Shown piece by piece: positions 36,706 through 46,694 of a stretch of 64,000 nt of DNA. The DNA is from Pedococcus aerophilus (GTDB lineage: Bacteria; Actinomycetota; Actinomycetes; Actinomycetales; Dermatophilaceae). The stretch is taken from assembly GCF_039532215.1 (NCBI RefSeq), contig NZ_BAAARN010000001.1, forward strand, positions 311,036-375,035, in the 5' to 3' direction. The notes below the pieces were generated by a model, which searched no databases, was not told where the DNA came from, and saw nothing but the letters and a program-made list of their open reading frames with translations. The stretch's first letter is position 1; every line of letters begins with the position of its first letter. The position numbers were made by a program, and so were the translations under genes.

Positions 36706-37356
36706 ATGGCTGACAACGGTGCCTTCGCAGGCTTTCCGCACTGGGGCGTGGAGTTCTACCAGGACCTCGAGGAGGACAACACCCGCGAGTTCTGGACGGC
36801 CCACAAGCCGCGCTGGCAGCAGGACGTCCGCGACCCGATGCGTGCCCTCGCCGACGAGCTCGAGGACGAGTTCGGCCCGGCCAAGCTGTTCCGGCCCAAC
36901 CGGAACCTGCGCTTCAGCGCCGACAAGTCGCCGTACAAGACCCATCAGGCGGCACTGGCAGGGCGGGAGAAGGGCGCCGGCTGGTACGTCCAGCTCGGCG
37001 GTGACGGCCTGGTCGTCGGCGGCGGATTCCGGGCCCACTCCCCCGCCGACACCGCGCGATTTCGCGCCGCCGTGGACGCGCCGTCGTCCGGGCTGCTCCT
37101 CGAGCGCCTCGTCGCAGAGCTGGCGGGCTCGGGGTTCACCCTCGAGGGCGACTCCCTGAAGACGCGACCGAAGGGGTACGACGCCGACCATCCACGGCTT
37201 GAGCTGTTGCGGCGCAAGGAGATCATGGCCCTGCGTCGCTTCGGGGCGCCCGACTGGTTGGCCACCCCACAGGCCCTTGACGAGGTCCGTGCGGCCTGGC
37301 GCGAGCTGCGTCCGCTGACCGAGTGGGTCCTCGAGCACGTGGCCGTCGAGGACTAG
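36706..37356 (+). CDS. DUF2461 domain protein
   Basis: A 216-residue protein of the DUF2461 family (FPHWGVEFYQDLEEDNTREFW, then RPNRNLRFSADKSPYKTHQAA and GGGFRAHSPADTAR). The role is unknown. Three GTGGGCCC-like repeats (36668-36692) precede the ATG. It is followed by a methyltransferase gene in the same direction, with 47 bases between. Confidence 0.8.
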   Translation: MADNGAFAGFPHWGVEFYQDLEEDNTREFWTAHKPRWQQDVRDPMRALADELEDEFGPAKLFRPNRNLRFSADKSPYKTHQAALAGREKGAGWYVQLGGDGLVVGGGFRAHSPADTARFRAAVDAPSSGLLLERLVAELAGSGFTLEGDSLKTRPKGYDADHPRLELLRRKEIMALRRFGAPDWLATPQALDEVRAAWRELRPLTEWVLEHVAVED

Positions 37357-37403
37357 GCCCGCGGCCCCTGTCGCGTCGCTCGTGGCAGGCCTACAGTCCG
37401 AGC

Positions 37404-38201
37404 ATGAGCTTCCTCGTCCCGGCCCAGGCGTACGGCAGGTTCATGGGACGGTTCTCCGAACCCCTGGCAGAGCAGTTCCTGGGGGTGGCCGGGCTGGAAC
37501 CGGGCCAGCGAGCGCTCGACGTCGGCTGCGGCCCGGGAGCTCTCACGACACGGCTCGTCGAGGTCCTGGGACCTGCGGCCGTCAGCGCCGTGGACCCGTC
37601 GGAGACCTTCGTGGCGGCGGCCCGGGAAGCCCTGCCGGGGGTCGACGTGCAGCAGGGGCGTGCCGAGTCCCTCGCGTTCGCCGACGACACCTTCGATGCA
37701 ACGCTCGCGTCGCTGGTCGTGCACTTCATGACCGACCCCGTCGCGGGCCTCACCGAGATGGCGCGGGTCACCCGGGCGGGCGGAGTCGTGGGCGCGACGG
37801 TCTGGAACCACGCCTCGGGGTCGGGTCCGCTGTCGTTGTTCTGGGAGGCGGTCCGCGCCGTCGACCCCCAGGAGGAGGGTGAGGACGACTACGCCGGTGT
37901 CCACGAGGGCGACCTCGCGGCGTTGTTCCGCGGCGCCGGCCTGCCGGACCTGTCCGAGTCGGTCCTGACCGTCCACGTGCCGTTCGACTCGTTCGAGCAG
38001 TGGTGGGAGCCGTACACGCTCGGCGTGGGACCGGCCGGGCAGTACGTCGCCGGTCTCGGCCCGGAAGCCCGCGAGCGCCTCGAGCAGGCCTGCCGCGAGA
38101 CCGTGCCCACGGCCCCGTTCACGGTGGCGGCGCAGTCGTGGTGCGTGTGCGCCCGGGTGCCGAGCCGACCGGCCGCGACCGGCCGACCCGACCCGAGCTG
38201 A
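37404..38201 (+). CDS. SAM-dependent methyltransferase
   Basis: A 265-residue class I methyltransferase: motif I ALDVGCGPGALTTRLVEV, then AESLAFADDTFDATLASLVVHFM and ARVTRAGGVVGATVWN. No target is known. TACAGT ends six bases before the ATG, so it is probably leaderless. The C-terminal codons and the next 40 bases contain imperfect repeats of GACCCGA (38186-38237). Confidence 0.75.
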   Translation: MSFLVPAQAYGRFMGRFSEPLAEQFLGVAGLEPGQRALDVGCGPGALTTRLVEVLGPAAVSAVDPSETFVAAAREALPGVDVQQGRAESLAFADDTFDATLASLVVHFMTDPVAGLTEMARVTRAGGVVGATVWNHASGSGPLSLFWEAVRAVDPQEEGEDDYAGVHEGDLAALFRGAGLPDLSESVLTVHVPFDSFEQWWEPYTLGVGPAGQYVAGLGPEARERLEQACRETVPTAPFTVAAQSWCVCARVPSRPAATGRPDPS

Positions 38202-38253
38202 CCGACCCGAAGAGACCCGACCCGAACAGACCCGACGGGGCCGGACGACGGGC

Positions 38254-38769
38254 TCAGCCCTCGATCGCGACGCCGGCGATGGGGGTGCCCGGCGGCAGGT
38301 CCAGCACCTGCTGGTGGATCTGGCCAGCGATGTTCGTCGCCACGACGAAGTCCTGCACCTCGAGGTTGTCCACGGTCAGTGCGCCGCCGAGGACCGGCGG
38401 GTGGGTGAAGCTCAGCACCTGCTCGGGTCCGGGGACGATGCCCTGCTCCGCTGCCGCGAGCGCGAGCTCACCCATGAGGTAGCGGTCCTGGCCGTCCTGG
38501 GTCTGGAGCGAGACCTCGACCGAATCGCGGTCGGGCCAGGCGACCGTGAGGGCGCCCTCCACCGTGTCGAGGAAGGCGAACCCCTGAGGCACCTGCAGGA
38601 TGATGTCGCCGAACAGCGTGGCCAGCACCGGCACCGCGCCGGTGAGGTCGAGCCAGTCCCACGACTCGAGCGCGCCGGCGTACTCGTCGGCGCTGAACTC
38701 CTTGGTCAGGTCCACGCCGAGATTGAACCACGCAGCAGGGCCGGTGGACCCGCGATGCGGCAACGACAC
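38254..38769 (-). CDS. DUF1851 (Tdi1 C-terminal) family protein
   Basis: A 171-residue protein with the DUF1851 pattern: FGDIILQVPQGFAFLDTVEGALTVAW, then SFTHPPVLGGALTVDNLE and QIHQQVLDLPPGTPIAG. Tdi1-type proteins are immunity proteins against T6SS effectors in some proteobacteria; in actinobacteria the role is unknown. The GTG at 38769 is picked so as not to overlap the upstream gene, which ends at 38831; the ribosome site is weak, so the start is uncertain. Confidence 0.65.
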   Translation of the reverse strand: MSLPHRGSTGPAAWFNLGVDLTKEFSADEYAGALESWDWLDLTGAVPVLATLFGDIILQVPQGFAFLDTVEGALTVAWPDRDSVEVSLQTQDGQDRYLMGELALAAAEQGIVPGPEQVLSFTHPPVLGGALTVDNLEVQDFVVATNIAGQIHQQVLDLPPGTPIAGVAIEG

Positions 38770-38830
38770 GGTCCAGCCGACATCTGTGGGCTCCTGTGGC
38801 GACGGGCGAAGGGCAACAGTGCAGGTGGGG

Positions 38831-39451
38831 TCAGCGTGCCGACTCCATGGCTGCGGCGACGGCGGCACCTCCGGCAGTGCCCTCGGCGCGCAGACCGGTC
38901 ACGACGCCCTCGCGGTCGGCATCGGAACGGTTCTGGCTCAGCTTGGCCTTCCCCTGGGCACGCTCCACCCTCACCTCGATGCCGACGATGGCCCGGAGCT
39001 GGCCGTCGACGTACTTCGGCGGTGCGTCCGCACTGCTCCACGGTGCCGGCCGGTGTGCCTCGTGCCGGTGCACCAGGGCGTCGACGGCAGTGCGCAGCCA
39101 GGCTGGGTCGTCGTGCACGTGGGCACGACCGGCGAGCTCGACCGCCGAGTAGTTCCAGGTCGGCACCACCCGACCGTGCTCGGCCTTGCTCGCGTACCAG
39201 GACGGCGAGACGTAGGCGTCGGCCCCGGTGACGACCACGAGCGCCGGGGCCCCGTCCCGGATCTGCTGCCAGTGCGGGTTGGCCCGCGCCATGTGGGCGA
39301 CGACCGTGTCACCTTCCCAGAGGATGGGCAGGAGGGTCGCGACGGGGAAGCCGTCGGCGCCCACCGTGACGAGCTGGCCGGTGGCCACCTCATGGACGAG
39401 GCCTCGCAGCTGGGCCTCGTCGGACATGGCGTTGAAGTGCGGCACGTACAT
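38831..39451 (-). CDS. PaiB-type FMN-binding protein
   Basis: A 206-residue split-barrel flavin-binding protein of the PaiB family. It begins MYVPHFNAMSDEAQLRGLV, has GFPVATLLPILWEGDTVVAHMARANPHWQ and VVPTWNYSAVELAGRAHVHDD, and LSQNRSDADREGVVTGL near the end. PaiB is a negative regulator of sporulation/protease genes in Bacillus, but the wider family is poorly known. The ATG at 39451 lies 10 bases after AGGAG; an ATG at 39460 is the alternative. Confidence 0.8.
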   Translation of the reverse strand: MYVPHFNAMSDEAQLRGLVHEVATGQLVTVGADGFPVATLLPILWEGDTVVAHMARANPHWQQIRDGAPALVVVTGADAYVSPSWYASKAEHGRVVPTWNYSAVELAGRAHVHDDPAWLRTAVDALVHRHEAHRPAPWSSADAPPKYVDGQLRAIVGIEVRVERAQGKAKLSQNRSDADREGVVTGLRAEGTAGGAAVAAAMESAR

Positions 39452-39474
39452 GGACCCCATACTCCTCGATCTGC

Positions 39475-40365
39475 TCAGCGCGCTCGTCTGGCCAGGCGCG
39501 ACCGGAGGGCTGAGGCGGCGCAGAGGATGACGACCAGACCACCGAGGACGGTGCCCGGGGTGAGGTGCTCCCCGAGCAGCAGACCGGCCCAGGCGATGGA
39601 CAGCACCGGCTGCACGAGCTGCACCTGGCTCACCCGGGACATGGGCCCGATCGCCAGCCCGCGGTACCAGGCGAAGAAGCCGAGGAACATGCTGACGACA
39701 CCGAGGTAGCCGAAGGCCGCCCACTGCTCCAGCGAGGCCTGCGGTGGGTTCGCGAGGACCGATCGGGCCGTGAGCAGGACCATTAACGGGGCGAAGAGGA
39801 CCAGCGCCCACGAGACGGTCTGCCAGGCACCGATCTCCCGCGCGAGCAGTCCTCCCTCGGCATACCCGACCGCCGCGGCCACCACGGCACCGAAGAGCAG
39901 CAGGTCCGCCCGGTGCAGCTCGCCGAAGCCACCCCACTGCGCCGAGGCGAAGCCCACCGCCGCCACGGCGCCGATCCCTGCCGCCACCCAGAACCGCGTC
40001 GGCGGCCGCTCGCGACCACGCAGGACGGACATCGCCGCCGTCGCCGCAGGGAGTAGCGCGATCACGACGGCACCGTGGCTCGCCGGGGCCGTGGTGAGGG
40101 CGTACGACGTCAGGAGCGGGAACCCCACCACGACGCCGGCACCGACGACGGCGAGTCGCGCCCACTGCCGACGTCGCGGAGGTCGTTGGCGGGTCAGGAC
40201 CAGGGAGAAGCCGGCAAGCACCGCGGCGATGACCGCTCGGCCGGACCCGATGAACAGCGGCGACAGACCGTCGACCGCCACGCGGGTGAAGGGGACCGTG
40301 AACGAGAACGCCACGACTCCCAGCAGTCCCCAGCCGACGCCACCGCTCGGGTGGCTGGTGGTCAT
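39475..40365 (-). CDS. EamA-family (DMT) transporter
   Basis: A 296-residue membrane protein with two EamA repeats, about ten helices. It begins GVGWGLLGVVAFSFTVPFTRVAVDG and ends with HLTPGTVLGGLVVILCAASALR. The ATG at 40365 fits the family length of about 300; a longer frame reaches an ATG that overlaps the divergent MocR start. Pairing with a MocR regulator suggests control by, and export or uptake of, an amino-acid or vitamin-B6-related compound. Confidence 0.8.
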   Translation of the reverse strand: MTTSHPSGGVGWGLLGVVAFSFTVPFTRVAVDGLSPLFIGSGRAVIAAVLAGFSLVLTRQRPPRRRQWARLAVVGAGVVVGFPLLTSYALTTAPASHGAVVIALLPAATAAMSVLRGRERPPTRFWVAAGIGAVAAVGFASAQWGGFGELHRADLLLFGAVVAAAVGYAEGGLLAREIGAWQTVSWALVLFAPLMVLLTARSVLANPPQASLEQWAAFGYLGVVSMFLGFFAWYRGLAIGPMSRVSQVQLVQPVLSIAWAGLLLGEHLTPGTVLGGLVVILCAASALRSRLARRAR

Positions 40366-40422
40366 CCCCGAACCATCGTGTCCAGCGACCGCGATCGGCG
40401 GTACCACCGGGCGCAGAGGCAG

Positions 40423-40434
40423 AGTAGCGCTACT
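40423..40434. promoter_or_regulatory. 12-bp perfect palindrome AGTAGCGCTACT (candidate MocR operator)
   Basis: The palindrome lies in the 79-base gap between the EamA and MocR starts and overlaps the MocR -10 box TACTGT (40431-40436), which ends eight bases before the MocR ATG. Binding here would block MocR transcription. Confidence 0.45.
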
Positions 40435-40444
40435 GTCCTGTGTC

Positions 40445-41848
40445 ATGAATGACGATAGCAGTTCGCGGATCGCCACGGCGCTGCGGGCCTGGATCGCGGA
40501 CGCTCCCCCGGGCGCGCGACTGCCGTCCTCCCGCTCGCTGGTGTCCGAGCACCGAGCCAGCCCGGTGACGGTGCAGCGGGCCCTGCACGAGCTCACCCGA
40601 GCCGGTCTGGTCGAGATCAGGCCGGGCGTGGGCACCTTCGTCCGCTCGGTGCGGACGACCCGGCCTGCGGACTACGGCTGGCAGAGCGCCGCTCTCGGCG
40701 CGCCCGAGGCACCGGGTCGGGGTGTCTCGACCGCCCTCCGCACGGCCCCGAACGACGCCATCGCGCTGCACTCGGGGTACCCGGACCGTGAGCTGCTCCC
40801 CCAGCGCCTCGTCCGCGCTGCGCTCGGACGCGCCACCCGCGCGGACGCGGCGCTCACCCGCCCGCCCGTGGCCGGACTGCCCGAGCTGCAGGCGTGGTTC
40901 GCCCACGAGCTCGGGGCGCTGTGCCCCGCGGGCGTCAGCACCCCAGGCGCGAGCGACGTGATCGTCCTGCCGGGCAGCCAGAGCGGCCTGAGCACCCTGT
41001 TCCGCGTGCTGGCCACGCGCGGGGGACCTGTGCTCATGGAGTCCCCGACGTACTGGGGAGCCATCAGCGCCGCCGCGCAGGCCGGCGTCCGCGCCATACC
41101 CGTGCCGTCAGGCCCCGACGGACCCGACCCCGAGGAGCTCGACCGCGCCTTCGCCGACAGCGGCGCCCGCGTGTTCTACGCCCAACCCACCTACGCGAAC
41201 CCCACCGGGACCCAGTGGTCGCCCGAGCGCGCCGCCGCGGTGCTGGACGTGGTCCGCTCGCGCGGTGCGTTCCTGGTGGAGGACGACTGGGCGCACGACT
41301 TCGGCATCACGACGCAGCCACGCCCCGTCGCCGCCCTCGACGACTCCGGGCACGTGGTCTACCTGCGCTCGTTGACCAAGAGCGTCTCCCCCGCCCTGCG
41401 GGTCGCGGCAGTCGTGGCACGGGGTCCGGCACGCGAACGCATCCTCGCCGACCGCAGCGCCGAGTCCATGTACGTCAGCGGGCTGCTCCAGACGGCCACC
41501 CTCGACGTCGTCACCCAGCCGTCGTGGCAGTCGCACCTCAAGGGGGTCCGTGAGCAGCTCCGCGCCCGACGCGACCTGATGCTCGACAGCCTGCTGGAGC
41601 ACGCCCCGTCGGCGCACGTCGAGCACGTGCCACCCGGGGGGCTGAACCTCTGGGCCCGGCTCCCCGACGGGACCGACCTCGCCCGCCTCGTCCAGGACTG
41701 CGAACGTCGCGGCCTGGTCGTCGCACCCGGCGACGAGTGGTTCCCGGCGGAGCCGACCGGCCCGTTCCTGCGGCTCAACTACTCGGGTCCCGATCCCTCA
41801 CGGTTCGCTGCCGGAGCCCGGATCCTGGGCGAGGCGCTCAGCGCCTGA
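40445..41848 (+). CDS. MocR-type PLP-dependent transcriptional regulator
   Basis: A 467-residue fusion of a GntR winged helix (residues about 5-70: RIATALRAWIADAPPGARLPSSR, then GLVEIRPGVGTFV) and an aminotransferase class I fold (about 100-465) with the PLP lysine in LRSLTKSVSPALRVA. MocR proteins use PLP and an amino acid ligand to control B6, GABA, ectoine or transporter genes. The divergent EamA transporter is the likely target. TACTGT lies eight bases before the ATG, so it is probably leaderless. Confidence 0.88.
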   Translation: MNDDSSSRIATALRAWIADAPPGARLPSSRSLVSEHRASPVTVQRALHELTRAGLVEIRPGVGTFVRSVRTTRPADYGWQSAALGAPEAPGRGVSTALRTAPNDAIALHSGYPDRELLPQRLVRAALGRATRADAALTRPPVAGLPELQAWFAHELGALCPAGVSTPGASDVIVLPGSQSGLSTLFRVLATRGGPVLMESPTYWGAISAAAQAGVRAIPVPSGPDGPDPEELDRAFADSGARVFYAQPTYANPTGTQWSPERAAAVLDVVRSRGAFLVEDDWAHDFGITTQPRPVAALDDSGHVVYLRSLTKSVSPALRVAAVVARGPARERILADRSAESMYVSGLLQTATLDVVTQPSWQSHLKGVREQLRARRDLMLDSLLEHAPSAHVEHVPPGGLNLWARLPDGTDLARLVQDCERRGLVVAPGDEWFPAEPTGPFLRLNYSGPDPSRFAAGARILGEALSA

Positions 41849-41967
41849 GCGCATCCAGCGCGAGCTCGCACCGACGCAGCACGGGGCATGGCGCAAAGGT
41901 CGAGCGCGTCGTCACCTCCGCACGACAACGGGGCCCGACCTGCCGAAGCAGATCGGACCCCGATCGG

Positions 41968-42041
<74 letters not shown>

Positions 42042-42107
42042 TTGTTGAGTTGTCGCCCATGCGAAATCCAGCCGAAGCAGGACCGCGGGAGCGAACGAAA
42101 CACTAGC

Positions 42108-42144
42108 GCACGGCACACCGCTGCTTGAAATCGGTATGCCGTGC
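42108..42144 (-). terminator. Hairpin between der and tRNA-Pro
   Basis: GCACGGCA-C-ACC pairs with GGT-A-TGCCGTGC around GCTGCTTGAAATC. It lies 41 bases beyond the der stop on the minus strand and contains one GTATGNCG octamer. Confidence 0.6.
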
Positions 42145-42184
42145 GGCCGGCGCCGCGCGACACCTGCGCCGCACGACGCGACGG

Positions 42185-43642
42185 CTACTTGCGCTTGCGC
42201 TTCTCGCGGACGCGGACCGAGACCTCGATCGGCGTGCCCTCGAAGCCGAACTCCTCGCGCAGACGACGCTCGAGGAAGCGGCGGTAGCCGGCCTCGAGGA
42301 AGCCGGAGGCGAAGATGACGAACCGCGGCGGGCGCGTCGAGGCCTGGGTGGCGAACAGGATGCGCGGCTGCTTGCCGCCACGGACCGGGTGCGGGTTGGA
42401 GGCGACGATCTCGCCGAAGAACGCGTTCAGGCGACCCGTCGGCACGCGGAAGTCCCACGAGTCCAACGCCTTCTCGAGCGCGGGCACGAGCTTCTCGACC
42501 GAGCGACCGGTCTTGGCGGAGATGTTGACGCGCGGCGCCCACGGGATCTGCACGAGCTCGCGCTCGATCTCGCGCTCGAGGTAGTAGCGGCGCTCCTCGT
42601 CGAGGGTGTCCCACTTGTTGTAGGCGACGACGAGCGAACGGCCGGCGTCGATGACCTGCTGCACGACACGGATGTCCTGCTCGGCGATCTGCTGCTCGGC
42701 GTCGATGAGGACGACGGCGACCTCGGCCTTCTCGAGCGCGGTCTGGGTGCGCAGCGAGGCGTAGAAGTCGGCGCCGCGCGTCTGGTGCACGCGACGGCGG
42801 ATGCCCGCGGTGTCGACGAAGCGCCAGGTCTTGCCGCCGAGCTCGATGAACTCGTCCACCGGGTCACGGGTGGTGCCGGCGACGTTGTCGACGACGACGC
42901 GGTCCTCACCGGCGAGCTTGTTGAGCAGCGAGGACTTGCCGACGTTGGGGCGTCCGATGAGCGCCACGCGGCGCGGGCCCCCGCGCTGGTACGCGTCGGA
43001 GTTGGCGGCGACCGACGGCAGCACGGCGAGGACGGCGTCGAGGACGTCGCCGCTGCCACGACCGTGCAGCGCCGAGACGGGCCACGGCTGACCGAGGCCG
43101 AGGTTCCACAGGGCGGCGGCGTCGGCCTCGGTGCGCTGGTCGTCGACCTTGTTGGCGACGAGCACGACGGGCTTGCCGGAGCGGCGCAGCAGCTTGACGA
43201 CGGCCTCGTCGTCGTCGGTGGCGCCGACGGTGGCGTCCACGACGAACATGACGACGTCGGCAAGGTCGACAGCCACCTCGGCCTGCTCGGCCACGCGCAG
43301 GTGGATGCCGGTGGCGTCGATCTCCCAGCCGCCGGTGTCGACGAGGGTGAACCGGCGACCGGCCCAGTCGGCGTCGTAGGCGACGCGGTCACGGGTCACG
43401 CCGGGCACGTCCTCGACGACGGCCTCACGGCGGCCGAGGATGCGGTTGACCAGGGTCGACTTGCCGACGTTCGGGCGGCCGACGACGGCCACGACGGGCA
43501 GCGGCCCGCTGCCGACGACGAAGCCGTCCTCGTCGACCTCACCGTCGATGAGGGAACGGTCCTCCTCGGTGAGGTCGAAGTCCTCCAACCCCACGCGCAG
43601 GGCGCGCTCGACAGTCGAGTCGTCGGTCAGGTGCTCACTCAC
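42185..43642 (-). CDS. der: Ribosome biogenesis GTPase Der (EngA)
   Basis: A 485-residue protein with two GTPase domains and a C-terminal KH-like domain. G1 motifs are GRPNVGKST and [10 protein letters not shown]3 are DTGG and DTAG; G4 are NKVD and NKWD. It acts in 50S assembly. An acidic N-terminal extension of about 50 residues is common in actinobacteria. The GTG start has AAGGA upstream. Confidence 0.96.
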   Translation of the reverse strand: MSEHLTDDSTVERALRVGLEDFDLTEEDRSLIDGEVDEDGFVVGSGPLPVVAVVGRPNVGKSTLVNRILGRREAVVEDVPGVTRDRVAYDADWAGRRFTLVDTGGWEIDATGIHLRVAEQAEVAVDLADVVMFVVDATVGATDDDEAVVKLLRRSGKPVVLVANKVDDQRTEADAAALWNLGLGQPWPVSALHGRGSGDVLDAVLAVLPSVAANSDAYQRGGPRRVALIGRPNVGKSSLLNKLAGEDRVVVDNVAGTTRDPVDEFIELGGKTWRFVDTAGIRRRVHQTRGADFYASLRTQTALEKAEVAVVLIDAEQQIAEQDIRVVQQVIDAGRSLVVAYNKWDTLDEERRYYLEREIERELVQIPWAPRVNISAKTGRSVEKLVPALEKALDSWDFRVPTGRLNAFFGEIVASNPHPVRGGKQPRILFATQASTRPPRFVIFASGFLEAGYRRFLERRLREEFGFEGTPIEVSVRVREKRKRK

Positions 43643-43747
43643 GGGAAATCCTTGCGTTGGTCTGTGTTCGGGCCACGGCGCGCGGTATGGCGCGGGGCCG
43701 CCCCACATTGTCGCGCACTTTTCGGTGCGGCCGGGACACCAGCCCCG

Positions 43748-44452
43748 TCAGGCGTCGACCTTGGCCGGCGCCTCGCGTCGCACGACGTCGATGACGGCGG
43801 CGATGCTCTGCTCGAAGTCGAGGTCGGAGGTGTCGACGAGGTGCACGCCGTCCGCGGCCTCGGTGAACTCCGAGACGGTCGAGTCGTCGGCGTCCCGGCG
43901 GACGATCTGGTCGCGCGTCGCCTCGACCGCGTGGTCGGCCGCGTGCCCGTGCAGCTCGGTGGACCGGCGACGCAGCCGCGCCTCCACGCTGGCCGTCAGC
44001 AGCACCCGGACGTCGGCGTCGGGGGCGACCACGGTGGTGATGTCGCGGCCCTCGGCCACGACTCCCCCGGTCTGCGTGGCGACCTGGTCGATGAGGTCGC
44101 GCTGGAACTGCTGGAGGACGGGCCGGACACCGGTGTTGGTCGCCACCTTGGACACGACCTCGCTGACCCGGGTGGTGCGGATGTCGTCCTCGATCTCGCG
44201 GCCGCTGACCTGGACGCTCGCGCGGCTGGGGTCGGTGCCCATCACCAGTGGGATCTCGCGCGCGGCCTGCTCGACCGCAGCGGCGTCCGCGAGGTCGACG
44301 CCCTCCTCCAGGCACCACCAGGTGACGGCGCGGTACATCGCCCCCGTGTCGAGGTAGCCGATGCCCAGCTCCCGGGCGACGGCGCGGGAGACGCTGGACT
44401 TGCCGGACCCGGAGGGCCCGTCGATCGCGACGACGAGGTGCTGGCTGCTCAT
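43748..44452 (-). CDS. cmk: Cytidylate kinase
   Basis: A 234-residue P-loop kinase phosphorylating CMP/dCMP. P-loop GPSGSGKSS, GYLDTGAMYRAVTWW, and VAEGRDITTVV are diagnostic. TAGGCT ends eight bases before the ATG, so a leaderless transcript is likely. It lies between tyrA and der, as in other actinobacteria. Confidence 0.95.
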   Translation of the reverse strand: MSSQHLVVAIDGPSGSGKSSVSRAVARELGIGYLDTGAMYRAVTWWCLEEGVDLADAAAVEQAAREIPLVMGTDPSRASVQVSGREIEDDIRTTRVSEVVSKVATNTGVRPVLQQFQRDLIDQVATQTGGVVAEGRDITTVVAPDADVRVLLTASVEARLRRRSTELHGHAADHAVEATRDQIVRRDADDSTVSEFTEAADGVHLVDTSDLDFEQSIAAVIDVVRREAPAKVDA

Positions 44453-44546
44453 GGGCGACAAGCCTATGGGCAGCGCCGACACCGCCGCGACGCCTGTCCG
44501 TGGTGGTGGCGCAGGCCCGGCTGGCCCGGGCTGCACGGCAAGGCCG

Positions 44547-45629
44547 TCAGCCGTGCAGGCGCCAGCCCCGGGCGACGAGCTCGTCACCGAGCCGCTCGGC
44601 GACCGCCGGCAGCACCGACACCTCCGCCAGCCCGAAGGGCTGCCCGAGGCCGTGCTCGAGGTGCAGGTCCTCGAGGTTGACGCCGGCGTCACCCACGTCG
44701 TGCAGCAGCCGCGCCAGCTCGCCCGGTTCGTCCGGGACGAGCACCGTGACGACCGCGTATGCCGTCGGCGCGGCACCGTGCTTGCCAGGGATCCGTGCGT
44801 GGCCGGCGTTGCCCTGGGCCACGATCCGGGCCAGCACCTCGCGCGCGCCGACCCCGTCACCCTCGGCCAGGGAGTCCAGGGCGGAGATGACCTCGCCGAG
44901 CTCGGTGTGGACGTGCGCCAGGACGTCGCGGACCGCTGTGGCGTTGCCGGCCAGGATCTGGGTCCACAGCTGCGGGTCGCTCGCGGCGACCCGGGTGACG
45001 TCGCGGATGCCCTGCCCGGACAGGGCCACCGCAGGGTCGGAGAGGTCCCGCAGTCGTCCGGCCACCAGGGAGGACGCGAGCTGCGGGACGTGCGAGACGG
45101 CGGCGACGGCGGCGTCGTGGTCGGTGGGACTCATCGTGCTGACGGTGCCCCCCGCCGCGGCGGCCATCGCACGCACGGACTCCACGGCCGACGGTGACGA
45201 CTCGGGGCCTGGCACGACGACCCAGGCCCGGCCGTCGAAGAGGTCGCCACGCGCGGCCACCGCGCCGGAGCGCTCGCGCCCGGCCATGGGGTGGGACCCC
45301 ACGTACCGCGCGAGGTCGCCCCCGAGGGCGCGGACGTGGTCGAGCACGGCGACCTTGACGGACGCGACGTCGGTGACGACTGCCGTCGGCCACTGCGTGA
45401 GCTCGTGCGCCACGACCTGCCCGGCGACATCGGGGGGCGCAGCCACGACCACGAGGTCCGGCGCCGGATCGCCCTGCGCCGCAAGCGAACCCGCGCCGAG
45501 ATCGCGCGCCAGCGCGGCGGCGGTCGGCGAGGGGTCGCTGAGCACGACGGCATACCCGGCACGGCTCAGGGCGATGCCCAGGCTCGTGCCGATGAGGCCG
45601 GTGCCGACGATCCTGACGCGTGGGGTCAC
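44547..45629 (-). CDS. tyrA: Prephenate dehydrogenase with C-terminal ACT domain
   Basis: A 360-residue NAD-dependent dehydrogenase of tyrosine biosynthesis. N-terminal Rossmann loop GTGLIGTSLGIALSRAG, HPMAGRERSG (substrate binding), then a helical dimerisation part and a C-terminal ACT-like domain (VVTVLVPDEPGELARLLHDVG) suited to tyrosine feedback. GTG start seven bases after TAGCCT, probably leaderless. Confidence 0.9.
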   Translation of the reverse strand: MTPRVRIVGTGLIGTSLGIALSRAGYAVVLSDPSPTAAALARDLGAGSLAAQGDPAPDLVVVAAPPDVAGQVVAHELTQWPTAVVTDVASVKVAVLDHVRALGGDLARYVGSHPMAGRERSGAVAARGDLFDGRAWVVVPGPESSPSAVESVRAMAAAAGGTVSTMSPTDHDAAVAAVSHVPQLASSLVAGRLRDLSDPAVALSGQGIRDVTRVAASDPQLWTQILAGNATAVRDVLAHVHTELGEVISALDSLAEGDGVGAREVLARIVAQGNAGHARIPGKHGAAPTAYAVVTVLVPDEPGELARLLHDVGDAGVNLEDLHLEHGLGQPFGLAEVSVLPAVAERLGDELVARGWRLHG

Positions 45630-45665
45630 GACGCGAAGGCTACCGACGCGCCGTGAGCCACGTGG

Positions 45666-46694
45666 TCAGAGTCCAGCAGCGGTGTACAGCTTGCCGACCT
45701 CGTCCTTGGTGAGCTTGCGCATCTTGCCGGGCTTGGTGTCGCCCAGGTGGATCGGGCCCACCTGCACGCGCACGAGGCTGAGCACCGGGTGGCCGACGGC
45801 GTCGAGCAGGCGACGCACGATGTGCTTGCGCCCCTCGTGCAGGACCACCTCGACGAGGGCCTTGCCGGGCTGGGAGTCGACCACGCGGAACGAGTCGACC
45901 GAGGCCAGTCCGTCCTCGAGCTGCACGCCCTCGCGCAGCTGCTTGCCCATGTCGCGCGGCACCGGGCCACGGATCTGGGCGAGGTAGGTCTTGAGGACGC
46001 CGTACTGCGGGTGCTGGAGGCGGTGCGCGAGCTCGCCGTCGTTGGTGAGCAGCAGCAGGCCCTCGGTGTCGGCGTCGAGGCGACCGACGTGGAACAACCG
46101 GTCCGTGCGGTCCTTCACGTAGTCGCCGATGTTGATCCGGCCGAGCTCGTCGTTCATCGTGGTGACGACGTTGAGCGGCTTGTTGAACGCGAAGTACACG
46201 CGGCTCTCGTCGAGCTGGACCTTCACGCCGTCGACGTGGACCGTCTGATCGGGACGGATGCGGACGCCGAGCTCGCGCACGATGTGGCCGTCCACCTCGA
46301 CCCGGCCGTCGGAGATGAGGTTCTCGCACACCCGCCGCGAACCGACGCCGGCGGCGGCCAGCAGCTTCTGCAGCCGGATGCCGTCGGGGTCGTGCATGTC
46401 GACGTCGGGCTCGTTCCGTTCTCGCGGGACGCGGGTCGGCTGGCTCTTCTTCGTCGTGCCCGAGCTGCCGCGCTGCGGACGCTCCGGGCGCTCGGGTCGA
46501 CCACCTGCCGCGCCACCGCGCGGACCGGGGCGACCACCCTGGCCGCCACCGGACGAACCGCGACCGGACCCGCCGTAGCCGCGCCCTCCGGACGCGCCCG
46601 ATCCGCCCTGTCCGGCACCGCCCCTGCCGCCGGCGGGGCGACCGCCGCCTCGTCCTGCTCCGGCTGAGCCGTCTCTGCTGCGTGGGGGTGTCAT
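45666..46694 (-). CDS. rluB: 23S rRNA pseudouridine synthase RluB-like
   Basis: A 342-residue pseudouridine synthase. Residues 1-95 are a Gly/Arg/Ser-rich disordered tail; an S4 RNA-binding domain (RLQKLLAAAGVGSRRVCE) and the catalytic GRLDADTEGLLLLTNDG follow. The Asp in GRLDADT is the nucleophile. The ATG overlaps the scpB stop (ATGA). Confidence 0.92.
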   Translation of the reverse strand: MTPPRSRDGSAGAGRGGGRPAGGRGGAGQGGSGASGGRGYGGSGRGSSGGGQGGRPGPRGGAAGGRPERPERPQRGSSGTTKKSQPTRVPRERNEPDVDMHDPDGIRLQKLLAAAGVGSRRVCENLISDGRVEVDGHIVRELGVRIRPDQTVHVDGVKVQLDESRVYFAFNKPLNVVTTMNDELGRINIGDYVKDRTDRLFHVGRLDADTEGLLLLTNDGELAHRLQHPQYGVLKTYLAQIRGPVPRDMGKQLREGVQLEDGLASVDSFRVVDSQPGKALVEVVLHEGRKHIVRRLLDAVGHPVLSLVRVQVGPIHLGDTKPGKMRKLTKDEVGKLYTAAGL

